From: Lysinibacillus agricola
Lineage (GTDB): Bacteria > Bacillota > Bacilli > Bacillales_A > Planococcaceae
NCBI RefSeq assembly: GCF_016638705.1
Contig: NZ_CP067341.1
Location: 1,491,501-1,555,500, forward strand
Direction of reading: 5' to 3'
Length of the DNA: 64,000 nucleotides
Both the position numbers and the translations under genes were made by a program. Position 1 is the stretch's first letter. Every line of letters begins with the position of its first letter. The notes below the pieces were generated by a model, which saw only the letters and a list, made by a program, of their open reading frames with translations, was not told the DNA's origin and made no database searches. Below are positions 27,185 through 37,074 of the stretch, piece after piece.

Positions 27185-28479
27185 CACATAACCAATTTGA
27201 TGATGACCAACTGGAACATGTATTGAATAATGCCCCTAAGCTTTCTGACCGCCGTTCGAAAGAAGAAGTGTTAAATCGATTGTTGGCAGATGCTCGCTTG
27301 CAGGATAATGGCCATCTTCAAGAAGCCTTACAACAAAAAGATGACGAAATAACATCGCAAGAGCAACAGCATAGTATCCATCCGCAACAAGAGAGTACCG
27401 AGACAGCAACAAAGCAGAAAGTCCGTAAATGGCCAATCTTTACGAGTGTTGCAGCTGTTTGCGCCCTAACTGTGCTTGTAGGCTCTATGTTCATGAATAA
27501 TAATGATGCAAATATGGACCAAGCTAATGCTCCTGAAACTTCTCAATATTCTACAATGCAGGATAATCGTGCAGCAAATAGCTCAGTCAACCATGACAAT
27601 TTTATGGACTCCAACATAGTAGCGGAACATTCACGGATTATGTCTCTACGATCATCTGTTTATGATGAAGATTTAACAGATGCAGTAGTGTTCCGTATTG
27701 GTTTGGCAAATCGTGATAAGGAAAGTGTGCCGATGACATATATCATTCCAAATGAACGAGTTGCTACTGATTTTGGGAAGAAAAAGCCTACAACATTACA
27801 AATGTATGAAAAGTATGCGCCTCAAATTGATGAGGAAGAAAAGGGTTTTACTAACTATCATCCATATAAGGGAGAGCTAAAGGAGAAGGACGATAAACTG
27901 GTTCATGTATTGCCGAAGAAAAATGACTATGATGTCGCGTCGGCAGATACTAGCGAATATAAAGGGACATTACAGGATACATTCTCAGATTCAGAGTATA
28001 AAGATATTGAGTTTGAAAATCAGGATGGTACAGCATACGAGTTTTCCAAGGAAGAAGAGTCAAGTAAGCCTATGGAATTAACAAGCTCAAATCATTTTAA
28101 TTATTATTTATATAAAGATGAAAATGGAACTGAGTATTTATCGCCTGATTCTCGCAAAACTTATCCCACTGTAACAGAAGCTCTTACCGTTATGCGAAAT
28201 AAAAATGATGATGTATACGTTCCGGTAGTACCTGAAAATATAACATACTCTGTGACTGAGGTAGCAGAAGGCGTTATTGTTACATTTAATGAGCCACTTG
28301 ATTTAACGACAATGGATGCGGTTCGTGCAACTCAATTAATTGAAGCGATGATGCTCACTGCTGCAAGCTTTGATAAACAAATACGTCTAGACAATGTTGT
28401 ACAGGAGAGCTGGGAAGGATTTGATTTAAAAAACTTTTTGCCAAAACCTGTGGGAGCCAATAAACAATATATGCCATAA
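27181..28479 (+). CDS. rsiX: anti-sigma-X factor RsiX
   Basis: A 432-residue membrane protein with a cytoplasmic N-terminal part (1-84) that would hold SigX, one membrane helix (about 85-104) and a long extracytoplasmic domain. The N-terminal stretch FDDDQLEHVLNNAPKLSDRR matches RsiX. Start is GTG 27181 overlapping the sigX stop. The outer domain is rich in acidic and charged residues. Confidence 0.9.
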   Translation: MTHNQFDDDQLEHVLNNAPKLSDRRSKEEVLNRLLADARLQDNGHLQEALQQKDDEITSQEQQHSIHPQQESTETATKQKVRKWPIFTSVAAVCALTVLVGSMFMNNNDANMDQANAPETSQYSTMQDNRAANSSVNHDNFMDSNIVAEHSRIMSLRSSVYDEDLTDAVVFRIGLANRDKESVPMTYIIPNERVATDFGKKKPTTLQMYEKYAPQIDEEEKGFTNYHPYKGELKEKDDKLVHVLPKKNDYDVASADTSEYKGTLQDTFSDSEYKDIEFENQDGTAYEFSKEEESSKPMELTSSNHFNYYLYKDENGTEYLSPDSRKTYPTVTEALTVMRNKNDDVYVPVVPENITYSVTEVAEGVIVTFNEPLDLTTMDAVRATQLIEAMMLTAASFDKQIRLDNVVQESWEGFDLKNFLPKPVGANKQYMP

Positions 28480-28703
28480 ATAGCATGATGCTAAATTTGG
28501 ACAAATGGATGCATGGAATTTAATAAGTAAATTTTTGGAGCATTTTCGCCATTGTCTGTGCGTGAATGCTCCTTTTAGTTAATGGTGCTTTTAGCGAGTA
28601 TCGGTAAATCATACAAATCTAATCGGATTTTTTTGAGCAAAGCTATTTACTTTTTCCTAATAATTCATTATAGTAAAGCTAGAAACAAAAAAATATTGAT
28701 TCA

Positions 28704-28893
28704 TCTTCGGGGCAGGGTGAAAATCCCGACCGGCGGTAATAGAGTTGTAAATCGCTAATGTTTCTTTTAAGATACATTGGCTCGAATGATTTACTAAAGA
28801 CTCTTCAGCCCGCGACCTGTGCAAAGTTTTTTGCATGGCTGACTTGGTGCAATTCCAAGGCCGACAGTTAAAGTCTGGATGGGAGAAGATGGA
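28704..28893 (+). ncRNA. FMN riboswitch (RFN element)
   Basis: The conserved RFN blocks are present in order: CTTCGGGGCAGGGTGAAA, TCCCGACCGGCGGTAA, TTCAGCCCGCGA, GACTTGGTGCAATTCC, AAGGCCGACAGTTAAAGTC and TGGATGGGAGAAGATG. The P3 to P4 spacer is longer than in the shortest examples. Binding of FMN would lower expression of the downstream ribU through the terminator at 29014-29046. Confidence 0.95.
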
Positions 28894-29013
28894 GGTACGA
28901 TCGTCATTCGTTGTTATGAATTTAGCTATATACGAGCGTTTTTTTCGGTGTGACTTCACACAGCTCTTGCTCAAAAATAGCTAAATAATGGCGTTTTTTA
29001 ATCATGCCTATTC

Positions 29014-29046
29014 TCCCTTATGCTCTTTTGCATAAGGGTTTTTTCA
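29014..29046 (+). terminator. riboswitch expression platform terminator
   Basis: CCCTTATGC and GCATAAGGG form a perfect stem followed by TTTTTT, 70 nt before ribU. It is placed to act as the FMN-controlled attenuator. Confidence 0.9.
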
Positions 29047-29116
29047 TGATAACAATTGATTAGGTCGTAACCTTTCTTCTTGCGAGATTGAATCAGCAAA
29101 GAGGAGAGAGTTTTCA

Positions 29117-29704
29117 ATGAAGAAAAATGTCAAACTCCAATCATTTATTACGATTGGCATGCTGAGCAGTATTTCGTTTTTATTAATGCTTTTTAATTTC
29201 CCAATTCCGCCATTCCCGGCGTTTTTGGAAGTCGACTTCAGTGATATGCCAGCATTACTTGCAGCAATCACAATGGGGCCAGTAGCCGGTATTTTAGTAG
29301 AATTATTTAAAAATGTGTTGGACTGGATTTTCTCAGGCACGCCAACGGGAGTACCGGTAGGACATATCGCGAACTTTACAACAGGTATTTTATTTATCTT
29401 ACCAGTTAGTTTTATTTTTAACCGCTTCAAAACAATTAATGGTCTTATCGGAGGTTTAGCTGTTGGAACAATCACAATGGCAGTAGGAATGAGCCTTCTA
29501 AACTATGCAGTATTTTTACCAATGTACACTTACTTTTTAGGTATGGAGCCTGTTGTAGGTGATTCACTATATAAAATGATCGTGGCTGGAATCTTGCCAT
29601 TTAATATTGTGAAAGGTATTTTAATAACGGTCATCATGGCGTTACTATTCACAACAATGCGTAAATGGATTGATCATCAGCGTTCCATGTATTTAACAAA
29701 ATAA
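29117..29704 (+). CDS. ribU: riboflavin ECF transporter substrate-binding subunit
   Basis: This 195-residue membrane protein (about six helices) is the riboflavin/FMN-specific S component of an ECF transporter and needs the shared EcfAA'T module, encoded elsewhere. FPIPPFPAFLEVDFSDMPALL near residues 28-48 is the family's riboflavin-binding signature. The FMN riboswitch upstream confirms the substrate class. AGAGGAGAG precedes the ATG and a strong terminator follows. Confidence 0.94.
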   Translation: MKKNVKLQSFITIGMLSSISFLLMLFNFPIPPFPAFLEVDFSDMPALLAAITMGPVAGILVELFKNVLDWIFSGTPTGVPVGHIANFTTGILFILPVSFIFNRFKTINGLIGGLAVGTITMAVGMSLLNYAVFLPMYTYFLGMEPVVGDSLYKMIVAGILPFNIVKGILITVIMALLFTTMRKWIDHQRSMYLTK

Positions 29705-29713
29705 TTAGGATGA

Positions 29714-29747
29714 AACCTCGAGTAGTTAAGTGCTCGAGGTTTTTTTA
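29714..29747 (+). terminator. terminator after ribU
   Basis: AACCTCGAG and CTCGAGGTT pair perfectly and are followed by seven T's. Confidence 0.92.
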
Positions 29748-29752
29748 TGTGA

Positions 29753-29920
29753 GACGGATAGAATTGCGGAAACGACGGATAGAGTTGTCAAAGTGATGGA
29801 TAGAATCATCGAAGTGACGGATAGGCCCGCCGAAGTGACGGGTAGAATCAACGAAAAGACGGATAGAACCGCATAATCGAAGTATAGAATCGTTAAAACG
29901 ACAGTTAGAATTTATCTAGT
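29753..29920. repeat. 21-nt-unit array, eight diverged GACGGATAGAA units
   Basis: Eight units of exactly 21 nt begin GACGGATAGAA or close variants and end CGAAGT, AAAGT or similar. The core matches the 8611-9774 array (GACGGAAAGAA). Divergence between units suggests an older or inactive array. It lies between the ribU terminator and the next gene and has no open frame of interest. Confidence 0.88.
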
Positions 29921-29980
29921 CGAGCTTAGTATTTTCATGTAGAATAAGGAAGAGTTTAGAATGTTGAGGAGTTTGAAGAG

Positions 29981-31327
29981 ATGAGTGAAAAAAAGAGTCA
30001 GTGGTCTAGTAAACTAGGCTTTATTTTAGCATCGGCAGGAGCTGCAATCGGACTAGGGGCAATTTGGAAGCTTCCGTATGTTACTGGACAAAGTGGTGGA
30101 GGAGCATTTTTCCTTATTTTTGTTCTATTTACATTGTTGATTGGTTTACCGATGCTTTTATCAGAATATGTTTTAGGTCGTGGTACACAGTCTGAGGCTG
30201 TGACTGCATATAAAAAAATTGCACCAACGAAAAAAGGCTGGGCATGGGTTGGCCGTATGGGCGTGCTTGGTTGTTTTTTATTGTTAACTTTTTACAGCGT
30301 TGTAGGAGGCTGGATTTTTATATATAGTGGCCTTGGTGTGACTGGGGCTGTTATTGATCCTGCTAATGATCCTAGTGAACTATTTGGAAAGATTATAGGA
30401 ACGCCTTGGATTACACTACTAGGTTTAGGATTGTTTACGCTAGTAAATGTGCTAATCATTTCACTTGGCGTGCAAAATGGTATAGAGAAGGCCAATAAGT
30501 GGATGATGCCGTTATTATTTATCATGTTTATTGTGCTTGTTGTGCGGGCTTTAACATTAGATGGGGCAATGGAGGGGGTTAAATTCTTCTTGTGGCCTGA
30601 CTTTTCGAATATAACTGGAAAGGCTATTTTAGAAGCGTTAGGGCAATCCTTCTTTGGCTTAGCGGTAGGGTTTTCTTGTCTTGTGACATACAGCTCATAT
30701 TTAAAGAAAGATGTGAGCTTGCCTAACTCGGCGGGCTCCGTAGTCCTTCTTACTGTGCTTGTATCGTTTTTAGCAGGATTAGCGATTTTCCCAGTTGTAT
30801 TTGCTTTTGGTTTAGAGCCGAATTCTGGACCAGGCTTACTATTTATGGTTCTGCCAACAGCATTTAGTCAAATGCCATTTGGTGAAGTATTTTTAGCGAT
30901 GTTTTTATTATTATTTTTATTCGCTACATTTACATCTTCCTTCAGTTTATATGAAATTATCGTAGCTGCATTTATTGAGAAGGGGCGTATGTCTCGTTCT
31001 GCATTGACGATGTTAATAGGTGTAGTAGTCTTTATTGCCGCGATTCCAGCAGCGCTTTCATCAAGTACCTTAGCGGATGAATCAATTTTTGGGAAAACAA
31101 TTTTCGATGCAACAGATTTCTTAGTATCAAATTTAATGCTTCCGTTGGGTAACTTATTGATTGCTATCTTTATTGCGTATGTGGTTGATAAAGAATTTGT
31201 GAAGAAGGAATTACTGATAGGTAGTCAAATGGGACAAGGTTTCTATTCAACATATCGTCTATTGATGTTAATAGTAGTACCTGTTGTGATTATCGTTGTG
31301 TTGGTAAATATGCTTTTACAATATTAA
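29981..31327 (+). CDS. sodium-dependent transporter, NSS/SNF family
   Basis: This 448-residue protein has about 11 membrane helices, the size of bacterial MhsT/LeuT-type symporters. The helix 1 sodium and substrate site GFILASAGAAIGLGAIWKLP and the unwound GGGAFF segment are clear. It should import a hydrophobic or neutral amino acid with Na+. Substrate is not readable here. AGGAG lies upstream of the ATG and a strong terminator ends the unit. Confidence 0.9.
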   Translation: MSEKKSQWSSKLGFILASAGAAIGLGAIWKLPYVTGQSGGGAFFLIFVLFTLLIGLPMLLSEYVLGRGTQSEAVTAYKKIAPTKKGWAWVGRMGVLGCFLLLTFYSVVGGWIFIYSGLGVTGAVIDPANDPSELFGKIIGTPWITLLGLGLFTLVNVLIISLGVQNGIEKANKWMMPLLFIMFIVLVVRALTLDGAMEGVKFFLWPDFSNITGKAILEALGQSFFGLAVGFSCLVTYSSYLKKDVSLPNSAGSVVLLTVLVSFLAGLAIFPVVFAFGLEPNSGPGLLFMVLPTAFSQMPFGEVFLAMFLLLFLFATFTSSFSLYEIIVAAFIEKGRMSRSALTMLIGVVVFIAAIPAALSSSTLADESIFGKTIFDATDFLVSNLMLPLGNLLIAIFIAYVVDKEFVKKELLIGSQMGQGFYSTYRLLMLIVVPVVIIVVLVNMLLQY

Positions 31328-31329
31328 GA

Positions 31330-31373
31330 AAGTAGGTTGTATTCCATCTAACAGGGATACAACCTACTTTTTT
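31330..31373. terminator. terminator between convergent transporter and STAS genes
   Basis: AGTAGGTTGTATTCC and GGGATACAACCTACT are nearly perfect arms, followed by TTTTTT on the plus strand; the minus strand also has A/T flanks. Confidence 0.88.
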
Positions 31374-31397
31374 ATAATGATGGGGGCAACAATAGGG

Positions 31398-31784
31398 TTA
31401 ATATTCGCTAAGGGATAGTTCACCTAGCCAGCCTTCTTTAATAATCTGTTTCGCTTGCTCTTCGCTTTTAGTAATAGGGAATACTTTATCAACTTGCGAA
31501 ATAGCGAACAAGTTGCGAATGAAATCATCGACGACAATAATGGCGATCTTCTTTTCTTTTACAGATACTTTCTTTGCGAAATTGACGATCATGCCAAAGC
31601 CTGTACTATCAATATTTGAAACTTTTTGCATATCGATAATGTATCCATGCTTTGTTTCTAAGTTTAACGATTGAAGCTCTTTTTTTATCTCTTCAATCAT
31701 CCCGTATTCTAAATCGCCAGTAAACGCAATTAAAATATAATCAGCCTTTGTGTCAATATTCATCGCAATTTTCTTCTGATTCAT
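31398..31784 (-). CDS. STAS domain anti-anti-sigma factor-like protein
   Basis: This 128-residue STAS protein belongs to the RsbV/SpoIIAA group. SNIDSTGFGMI at 56-66 holds the expected phosphorylation site (S60). It is the last gene of a four-gene minus-strand group with a PP2C phosphatase, RsbW-like kinase and chemoreceptor. In known systems the kinase phosphorylates such a protein and the phosphatase reverses it. No sigma factor is adjacent, so its final binding partner is unknown. A 210-nt structured repeat separates it from the receptor gene. Confidence 0.85.
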   Translation of the reverse strand: MNQKKIAMNIDTKADYILIAFTGDLEYGMIEEIKKELQSLNLETKHGYIIDMQKVSNIDSTGFGMIVNFAKKVSVKEKKIAIIVVDDFIRNLFAISQVDKVFPITKSEEQAKQIIKEGWLGELSLSEY

Positions 31785-31823
31785 ACTATAGCGCCTCCAT
31801 TTTCTTTTTAATGTTTGAAATTT

Positions 31824-32033
31824 AATTATGCCGCGGCGTCCGGAATCGTCTTTGTGCTTGCAAAAAGAACTCTTTTCCGATTCCGTGGCACGCGCCGTAC
31901 TTCTTTCAGTGGATGTTTGGACACCCCTGAAAAGGGACTTAAACTAGCGTGCATCTCACCAGCTATAGAGGGGAGAGATTTCTATAGCTGGCGCTGTGCT
32001 TTCGCTACAAAAAACATTTGCTGAAAGAAGTTA
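31824..32033 (-). repeat. stop-codon-anchored structured repeat, copy 1
   Basis: Read on the minus strand, it begins at the chemoreceptor stop codon as TAACTTCTTTCAGCA and ends GGACGCCGCGGCATAATT. Inside are the hairpin CCAGCTATAG / CTATAGCTGG and a second hairpin TTTTCAG..CTGAAA with GTCCAAACA in its loop. The same ends and loop occur at 50891-51020. Class unknown; it may be a mobile non-coding element or structured 3' RNA. Confidence 0.75.
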
Positions 32034-33725
32034 AAACTTGAATTTATTGACTTCATTTTGTAATTTATCAGCAATTGAGGCTAATTCATCTGAACTTTGT
32101 GTAATTTCTGCAACAGTTGCATATTGTTCTTCTGATGTTGCAGCGATTTCCTCTGTTGCTGCTGCGGAGTCTTCGATGATACGAGAAATATCTTGAATAG
32201 CTTGTTGTACACCTAAGGAGTTGTCGTTTACATTTGTGAATGCAACCTTCATTTGCTCAACACCTTTTTCTGTTTCTTCAACCTTTTCAACAATTTCCTT
32301 TAAAGCAGCTCCTCCTTTATTAATAATGGTTACCTGCTCTTCTACTGCGAGCAGATTACTTTCCATTGTGCGAACTGTCACAGAGGTTTCAGCCTGGATA
32401 TCATTAATAAGATTTGTAATTTGTCCTGATGCTAAGCTTGACTGTTCAGCTAACTGGCGTACCTCTGATGCAACAACGGCAAAGCCTTTTCCTTGCTCGC
32501 CTGCCCGTGCTGCTTCGATGGCTGCATTAAGGGCAAGTAGATTTGTTTGCTCTGCGATGCCGGTGATAACGGTAATAATGCCTCCAATTTCTTCAGATCG
32601 TTTACCGAGTTTTTGAATAGAATCTGTCGCATAAGATACTGTTTGTGTGACATCGCTTAAATGCTTGATGGCCTCATTAATCGCCTCTTCGCCTTTACGT
32701 GCAATATGAGTTGATTGTATAGCGCTATTTAAAGTGTCCTCGGCCTTTTGTAAACTACTTGATACTTCTTTAATCGTTTTTTGCATCATTGACACAATTT
32801 GTTCAGCTTGATCAGATTGTGTCGTAGTACCAACTGCAATTTCATTCATCGTAAGTGCAATTTGGTTAGAAGCCTCACTTGTTTGATGTGATGATTCTGC
32901 TAATGAGTGTGATGAGTTAGCTATTTGGCTGGCGCTACCAGCTACGATTGTCATCGTCTCTGTTAAACGATTTTTCATATCACTAAAGGCATTTGCTAAG
33001 ACAGCAATCTCATCTTTACCTTTAGGGTTTAATAGCTTTACATTTAAATTTAAATCTGCTAACTCTTTGGCGTTTGTACTTAAAATATTGATAGGGGTGA
33101 TGATTTGTCGTTGTAAAAACCAACTAATCCCAACAATTATTAAAATGGCAATTCCTAAGGAAATCGCTACATTTTCCAGTGCAGATTTTGTAGCAATGCT
33201 TATATAAGGAGCGGTTGGAACAGCTGTTGCCCATACTCCAATAACATCTCCTTGGCTATTTAAAATTGGATCATAGGCTCCTTGGTGCATACTACCTAAG
33301 ACATTTGCTGAACCGATAAAACGCTTTTTTTCTCCTAACACAACAGTCGCAACTTCATCAGAAACCTTTGTATTTAATGCGCGATCACCATTTTCAACGA
33401 TATTTGTACTAATACGAGTATCGTTTTGAAAGATTGAGACAGCGTTTCCGTTTGTTAACTCTCCAACTTTATCAGCGACGTCAAAATTGTCTACCATTTT
33501 GACGTCGCCTTTATACAATTGATCATTTTTAATGGACCATTCTCCAGGGAATTTAGCATCTAAATATTCATAGCTCACTTGAATATCTGATAAAAGCTTT
33601 GTATTTGCGCTTTCTAAAAGATTTTTTTGGGCAACATAAAAATTTATTCCTGCTAAAAGTGTAGTGAGTAGTAAAATACAACCAAATATAAGCAGGCTCA
33701 TTTTTCTTCGGATTGACAGCTTCAT
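32031..33725 (-). CDS. methyl-accepting chemotaxis protein
   Basis: This 564-residue receptor has two membrane helices (about 9-30, 185-207) around a Cache-like sensor, then HAMP (about 208-262) and a signalling domain. The hairpin tip contains [20 protein letters not shown]. Such receptors control CheA, but no che genes are near. It is third in the partner-switching operon, 15 nt after the kinase, so it may instead feed that module. GGAGGAG precedes the ATG. The last codons KFKF lead directly into the structured repeat. Confidence 0.92.
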   Translation of the reverse strand: MKLSIRRKMSLLIFGCILLLTTLLAGINFYVAQKNLLESANTKLLSDIQVSYEYLDAKFPGEWSIKNDQLYKGDVKMVDNFDVADKVGELTNGNAVSIFQNDTRISTNIVENGDRALNTKVSDEVATVVLGEKKRFIGSANVLGSMHQGAYDPILNSQGDVIGVWATAVPTAPYISIATKSALENVAISLGIAILIIVGISWFLQRQIITPINILSTNAKELADLNLNVKLLNPKGKDEIAVLANAFSDMKNRLTETMTIVAGSASQIANSSHSLAESSHQTSEASNQIALTMNEIAVGTTTQSDQAEQIVSMMQKTIKEVSSSLQKAEDTLNSAIQSTHIARKGEEAINEAIKHLSDVTQTVSYATDSIQKLGKRSEEIGGIITVITGIAEQTNLLALNAAIEAARAGEQGKGFAVVASEVRQLAEQSSLASGQITNLINDIQAETSVTVRTMESNLLAVEEQVTIINKGGAALKEIVEKVEETEKGVEQMKVAFTNVNDNSLGVQQAIQDISRIIEDSAAATEEIAATSEEQYATVAEITQSSDELASIADKLQNEVNKFKF

Positions 33726-33740
33726 TAAAACTCCTCCATT

Positions 33741-34166
33741 TTATACATGAATCTTTTTTGAAATACCAACTAAAAATTTCGTTTCAGAAATATTTTCAAA
33801 CCAAATATGGTCGACCATATTTTTAACAAAAAATAAACCTCGCCCGCGATCTGAATAATCGAGTTCGTCTAAATCAAACTGTAGAACGTTATCCAAATCA
33901 TTTTCGGCAATCCCTTTCGCTTCATCAATAACCGTTATTTTTATTTCTTCATTTGATTGGGATACATAAACTTGAATTTCCTTTTTGGAGCATGAGTCGA
34001 TTTTTCCCATTGCTTCTACTGCATTGATAACTAATTCATGTACGACAAAACGTAATTCTCTTTTATGAGATAGATTATATATATTTGTATAATTTTCCAT
34101 AATTTGATCTACAAAGGCTATAGCTTGTGTATCAGGATTTACTTTGAGTGTGAATTCCATCATCAT
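33741..34166 (-). CDS. RsbW-like serine kinase (GHKL ATPase)
   Basis: This 141-residue ATPase of the anti-sigma-factor kinase type has N box HELVINAVEA (44-53), G1 box DEAKGIA (81-87) and DRGRGLF (106-112). It would phosphorylate the STAS protein of the operon and bind another partner. Several start codons are stacked (GTG 34169, ATGs 34166, 34163, 34160); AGGG spacing favours 34166 or 34163. It overlaps the phosphatase stop. Confidence 0.85.
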   Translation of the reverse strand: MMMEFTLKVNPDTQAIAFVDQIMENYTNIYNLSHKRELRFVVHELVINAVEAMGKIDSCSKKEIQVYVSQSNEEIKITVIDEAKGIAENDLDNVLQFDLDELDYSDRGRGLFFVKNMVDHIWFENISETKFLVGISKKIHV

Positions 34167-35311
34167 CACCGACCCTGTAATGTAATTGTTATTGAAACTA
34201 CTGTTATATCATCACTGTAATCATTGTCGAATAAATCGTATTTTTGAGAAAATTTTTGCAAGGCATAGCTATTGTCTTGTGAAGCGTAGGAATGGAAAAA
34301 GTCCATATCAATAACATGCTGTTCATTTATTGTCAGTAATCCATCCGTATAAAGTATTATGCGATGCCAGCCAGATAAAGGTATCGTTTTTTTATTGATA
34401 AAAATGGTTGGGAATAGCCCCAGGATGGGTGTAGTTGCTGGGAGAAACACCGTCTCTCCGTATTTTCCAAATAAAAAACCAGATGGGTGAGCCGCATTAA
34501 CATAGTGTAAAGTTCCATTTTTCGTATCAATAAGTATGTAGATAGCCGTCATTAAAAAACGGTCCATATCTTCATCAGAAAATAGCTCGTAAATTTGGCG
34601 GTTAAGTTCTCTAATCACAGAAACTGGATCAATTAATGTTGTAATCATACCTTTTAACAGAGATCTAATGGACATGGTAACGAGTGATGCGGCAATGCCG
34701 TGCCCCATAGCGTCGTAAAGAAGAATGGCAGTTAAATGTTCATTAATCTTAAACCAGCAGTACATATCACCCCCTAATGTATTAGATGTAACATAAAGCC
34801 CATCAATCTGAATATGTTCAAGATTCAATGGAGGTGATAATGCATTTTTTTGAAATTTTTTTGCGACAATTAAATCTTTTTGAATAATGCTTTCTTGCTG
34901 CTTTCGTAGCTTGGCTTCCTTTTGATATTTGAGGGCAACCTGAATTCGAGTCTTAAATTGGGTGAAGTCAAATGGTTTTAAAATAAAGTCGAAAATACCA
35001 GCTTCAAAAACCCTATCAATTGTAATGTTTTTTTCGTAAGTAGTAGAAAGAAGGATAGGGGCATCAATCCAGTTTTTTAATGCGTCAATTTGCTGACAAA
35101 TGTTCTCGCAATTTTTAAGTGTCATTTTTGCATCGAGAATAATTAATTCCAACTCTGCTTTCAAAGGATCTAATAAATAATTCATTGCAGCTTCAGGTGT
35201 TGTAAAGCAATGAACATTTTTGATGTCGATACGATGAAAATATTTTTGCAGACGCAACACATCATTACTTACGCTGCCAATAATTAATACTGACATGCTT
35301 CCTACATTCAC
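34166..35311 (-). CDS. PP2C phosphatase with degenerate receiver domain (RsbU/SpoIIE-like)
   Basis: This protein of about 381 residues has a receiver-like domain (1-125) and a PPM/SpoIIE phosphatase domain (about 165-381). The receiver keeps D60 (LIILDAKMT) and K112 (ILKPFD) but lacks the usual acidic pair near the N-terminus (SVLIIGSVSND), so normal phosphorylation is doubtful. The phosphatase metal sites GGDMY (D182), DAMGHG (D200), YTDGL and DDITVV are intact. It should dephosphorylate the STAS protein. Start is GTG 35311, or ATG 35296 (five residues shorter). First gene of the operon. Confidence 0.87.
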   Translation of the reverse strand: MNVGSMSVLIIGSVSNDVLRLQKYFHRIDIKNVHCFTTPEAAMNYLLDPLKAELELIILDAKMTLKNCENICQQIDALKNWIDAPILLSTTYEKNITIDRVFEAGIFDFILKPFDFTQFKTRIQVALKYQKEAKLRKQQESIIQKDLIVAKKFQKNALSPPLNLEHIQIDGLYVTSNTLGGDMYCWFKINEHLTAILLYDAMGHGIAASLVTMSIRSLLKGMITTLIDPVSVIRELNRQIYELFSDEDMDRFLMTAIYILIDTKNGTLHYVNAAHPSGFLFGKYGETVFLPATTPILGLFPTIFINKKTIPLSGWHRIILYTDGLLTINEQHVIDMDFFHSYASQDNSYALQKFSQKYDLFDNDYSDDITVVSITITLQGR

Positions 35312-35649
35312 CGCCTTATGTATCTTTAACTGAAGATTTCTAGGAATCGTATATAATAATTTCTGACTATTATTATATACGCCTTATTTACTTATCTGAT
35401 GAATAATACAGAAATTCTAATTTGCTATAAATTTACCAATAAATATGACATTATACAAGACTATTGTGATATAAAATATGGAAAAAAAGTTTTTGTATCA
35501 AGTGATAAAGTCAAAAACTTTTAACTGAAATACTTTTTGGTGAGTCTAAAGACCTTAATTGGAAAGTGAGAGGAAAGTGCAGCTCTATCCATCTGAAAAA
35601 AAGATTAATATATTCGAAAAAATCTATGTAATAAAACCTAACATAAACA
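35312..35649. other. AT-rich divergent region between the phosphatase operon and glnA
   Basis: No coding frame is credible; a 67-codon frame (35559-35762) lacks a ribosome site and runs into glnA. The promoter of the minus-strand operon must lie near 35320-35420, but I could not fix its boxes. Confidence 0.5.
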
Positions 35650-35678
35650 TTGCGTTTTTTGTCCTTGTATTGTATTTT
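35650..35678 (+). promoter_or_regulatory. likely glnA promoter
   Basis: TTGCGT (35650-35655) and TATTTT (35673-35678) are 17 nt apart, placing transcription start near 35685. Confidence 0.5.
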
Positions 35679-35700
35679 AAAAACAGTTGCAAAGAAATGA

Positions 35701-35717
35701 TGTTAATTAAAATTACA
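35701..35717. promoter_or_regulatory. GlnR/TnrA-type box in the glnA leader
   Basis: TGTTAATTAAAATTACA fits TGTNA-N7-TNACA exactly in its outer positions. It lies between the predicted transcription start and ribosome site, 16 nt before the glnA ATG, so binding would block transcription. Confidence 0.55.
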
Positions 35718-35733
35718 TTGGAGTGGTGGGAAA

Positions 35734-37068
35734 ATGAAACATTATACAAGAGAAGATATTAAACGCCGAGTGAAGGAAGAAAATGTGAAATTTATTCGCC
35801 TACAATTTACTGATATATTGGGAACGATTAAAAACGTTGAAGTACCCGTTAGCCAATTAGAAAAAGCATTGGACAACAAAATGATGTTTGATGGCTCATC
35901 CATTGAAGGCTTTGTACGCATTGAAGAATCAGATATGTACTTACGTCCGGACCTTTGTACCTTCGTGATTTTTCCTTGGACTGCTGAAAAGGGTAAGGTG
36001 GCGCGCTTTATCTGTGATATTGTTAGGCCAGATGGTACACCGTTTGAAGGCGATCCACGCTCCAATCTGAAGAGGGTTTTAAAGGAGATGGAGGAGTTAG
36101 GCTTTAGCTCATTTAATTTAGGACCAGAGCCGGAATTTTTCTTATTTAAGCTAGATGAAAAAGGACATCCAACACTTGAGTTAAATGATAGCGGTGGATA
36201 CTTCGACTTAGCCCCAACTGACTTAGGAGAGAACTGTCGACGTGATATCGTATTAGAGTTAGAAGGAATGGGCTTTGAAATCGAGGCATCACATCATGAG
36301 GTTGCGCCTGGTCAACATGAAATCGACTTTAAGTATGCAAGTGCAATCGAAGCATGTGATAATATTCAAACGTTTAAGCTTGTTGTAAAAACGATCGCTG
36401 CACAGCATGGATTACACGCAACGTTCATGCCAAAGCCATTATTTGGTGTCAACGGTTCTGGAATGCATTTCAACCTATCCTTATTTGAAGGGGATAAAAA
36501 TGCGTTTTATGATGAAAATGCAGAATTGCAATTAAGCCAAACAGCGCGTAGCTTTATAGCAGGAATACTAAAACATGTACACGGTTTTACAGCTGTCACA
36601 AACCCACTTGTTAATTCCTATAAACGATTAGTGCCAGGCTATGAGGCTCCTTGCTATGTAGCATGGTCTGCACAAAACCGTTCACCACTTATTCGAATTC
36701 CAGCTGCACGAGGATTATCTACACGTATCGAGCTTCGTTCTGTCGATCCGGCAGCAAATCCTTATTTAGCAATGGCGGTTATTTTAGCAGCTGGGCTCGA
36801 TGGAATTCGCAATGATCTAACCCCTCCAGATGCTGTAAATCAAAATATTTATAAAATGTCACGAGCTGAGCGGGAATTAAACGCAATCGATAGTCTCCCA
36901 TCGTCATTGGAATATGCACTCCTTGAACTAGAAATGGATCATATCGTCCGTGAAGCACTTGGAGACCATATCTTTGAAAAATTCACTGCTGCTAAAGAAA
37001 TAGAATGGAATAAATACCGCACACGTGTCCATGATTGGGAGAGGGAAGAATATTTGAAAATGTATTAG
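35734..37068 (+). CDS. glnA: glutamine synthetase, type I-alpha
   Basis: This 444-residue enzyme makes glutamine from glutamate, ammonia and ATP and has the length of Bacillus GlnA. Landmarks are [19 protein letters not shown] (beta-grasp and latch region), [16 protein letters not shown] and [17 protein letters not shown]. In Bacillus the feedback-inhibited enzyme also controls GlnR and TnrA; glnR is not next to it here. GGAGTGG precedes the ATG. A GlnR/TnrA-like box overlaps the leader. Confidence 0.95.
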   Translation: MKHYTREDIKRRVKEENVKFIRLQFTDILGTIKNVEVPVSQLEKALDNKMMFDGSSIEGFVRIEESDMYLRPDLCTFVIFPWTAEKGKVARFICDIVRPDGTPFEGDPRSNLKRVLKEMEELGFSSFNLGPEPEFFLFKLDEKGHPTLELNDSGGYFDLAPTDLGENCRRDIVLELEGMGFEIEASHHEVAPGQHEIDFKYASAIEACDNIQTFKLVVKTIAAQHGLHATFMPKPLFGVNGSGMHFNLSLFEGDKNAFYDENAELQLSQTARSFIAGILKHVHGFTAVTNPLVNSYKRLVPGYEAPCYVAWSAQNRSPLIRIPAARGLSTRIELRSVDPAANPYLAMAVILAAGLDGIRNDLTPPDAVNQNIYKMSRAERELNAIDSLPSSLEYALLELEMDHIVREALGDHIFEKFTAAKEIEWNKYRTRVHDWEREEYLKMY

Positions 37069-37074
37069 AAGGGG

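Noticed and set aside
35559..35762. 67-codon plus-strand frame before glnA
   Set aside because: No ribosome site, covers the glnA promoter and overlaps the glnA start in another frame.
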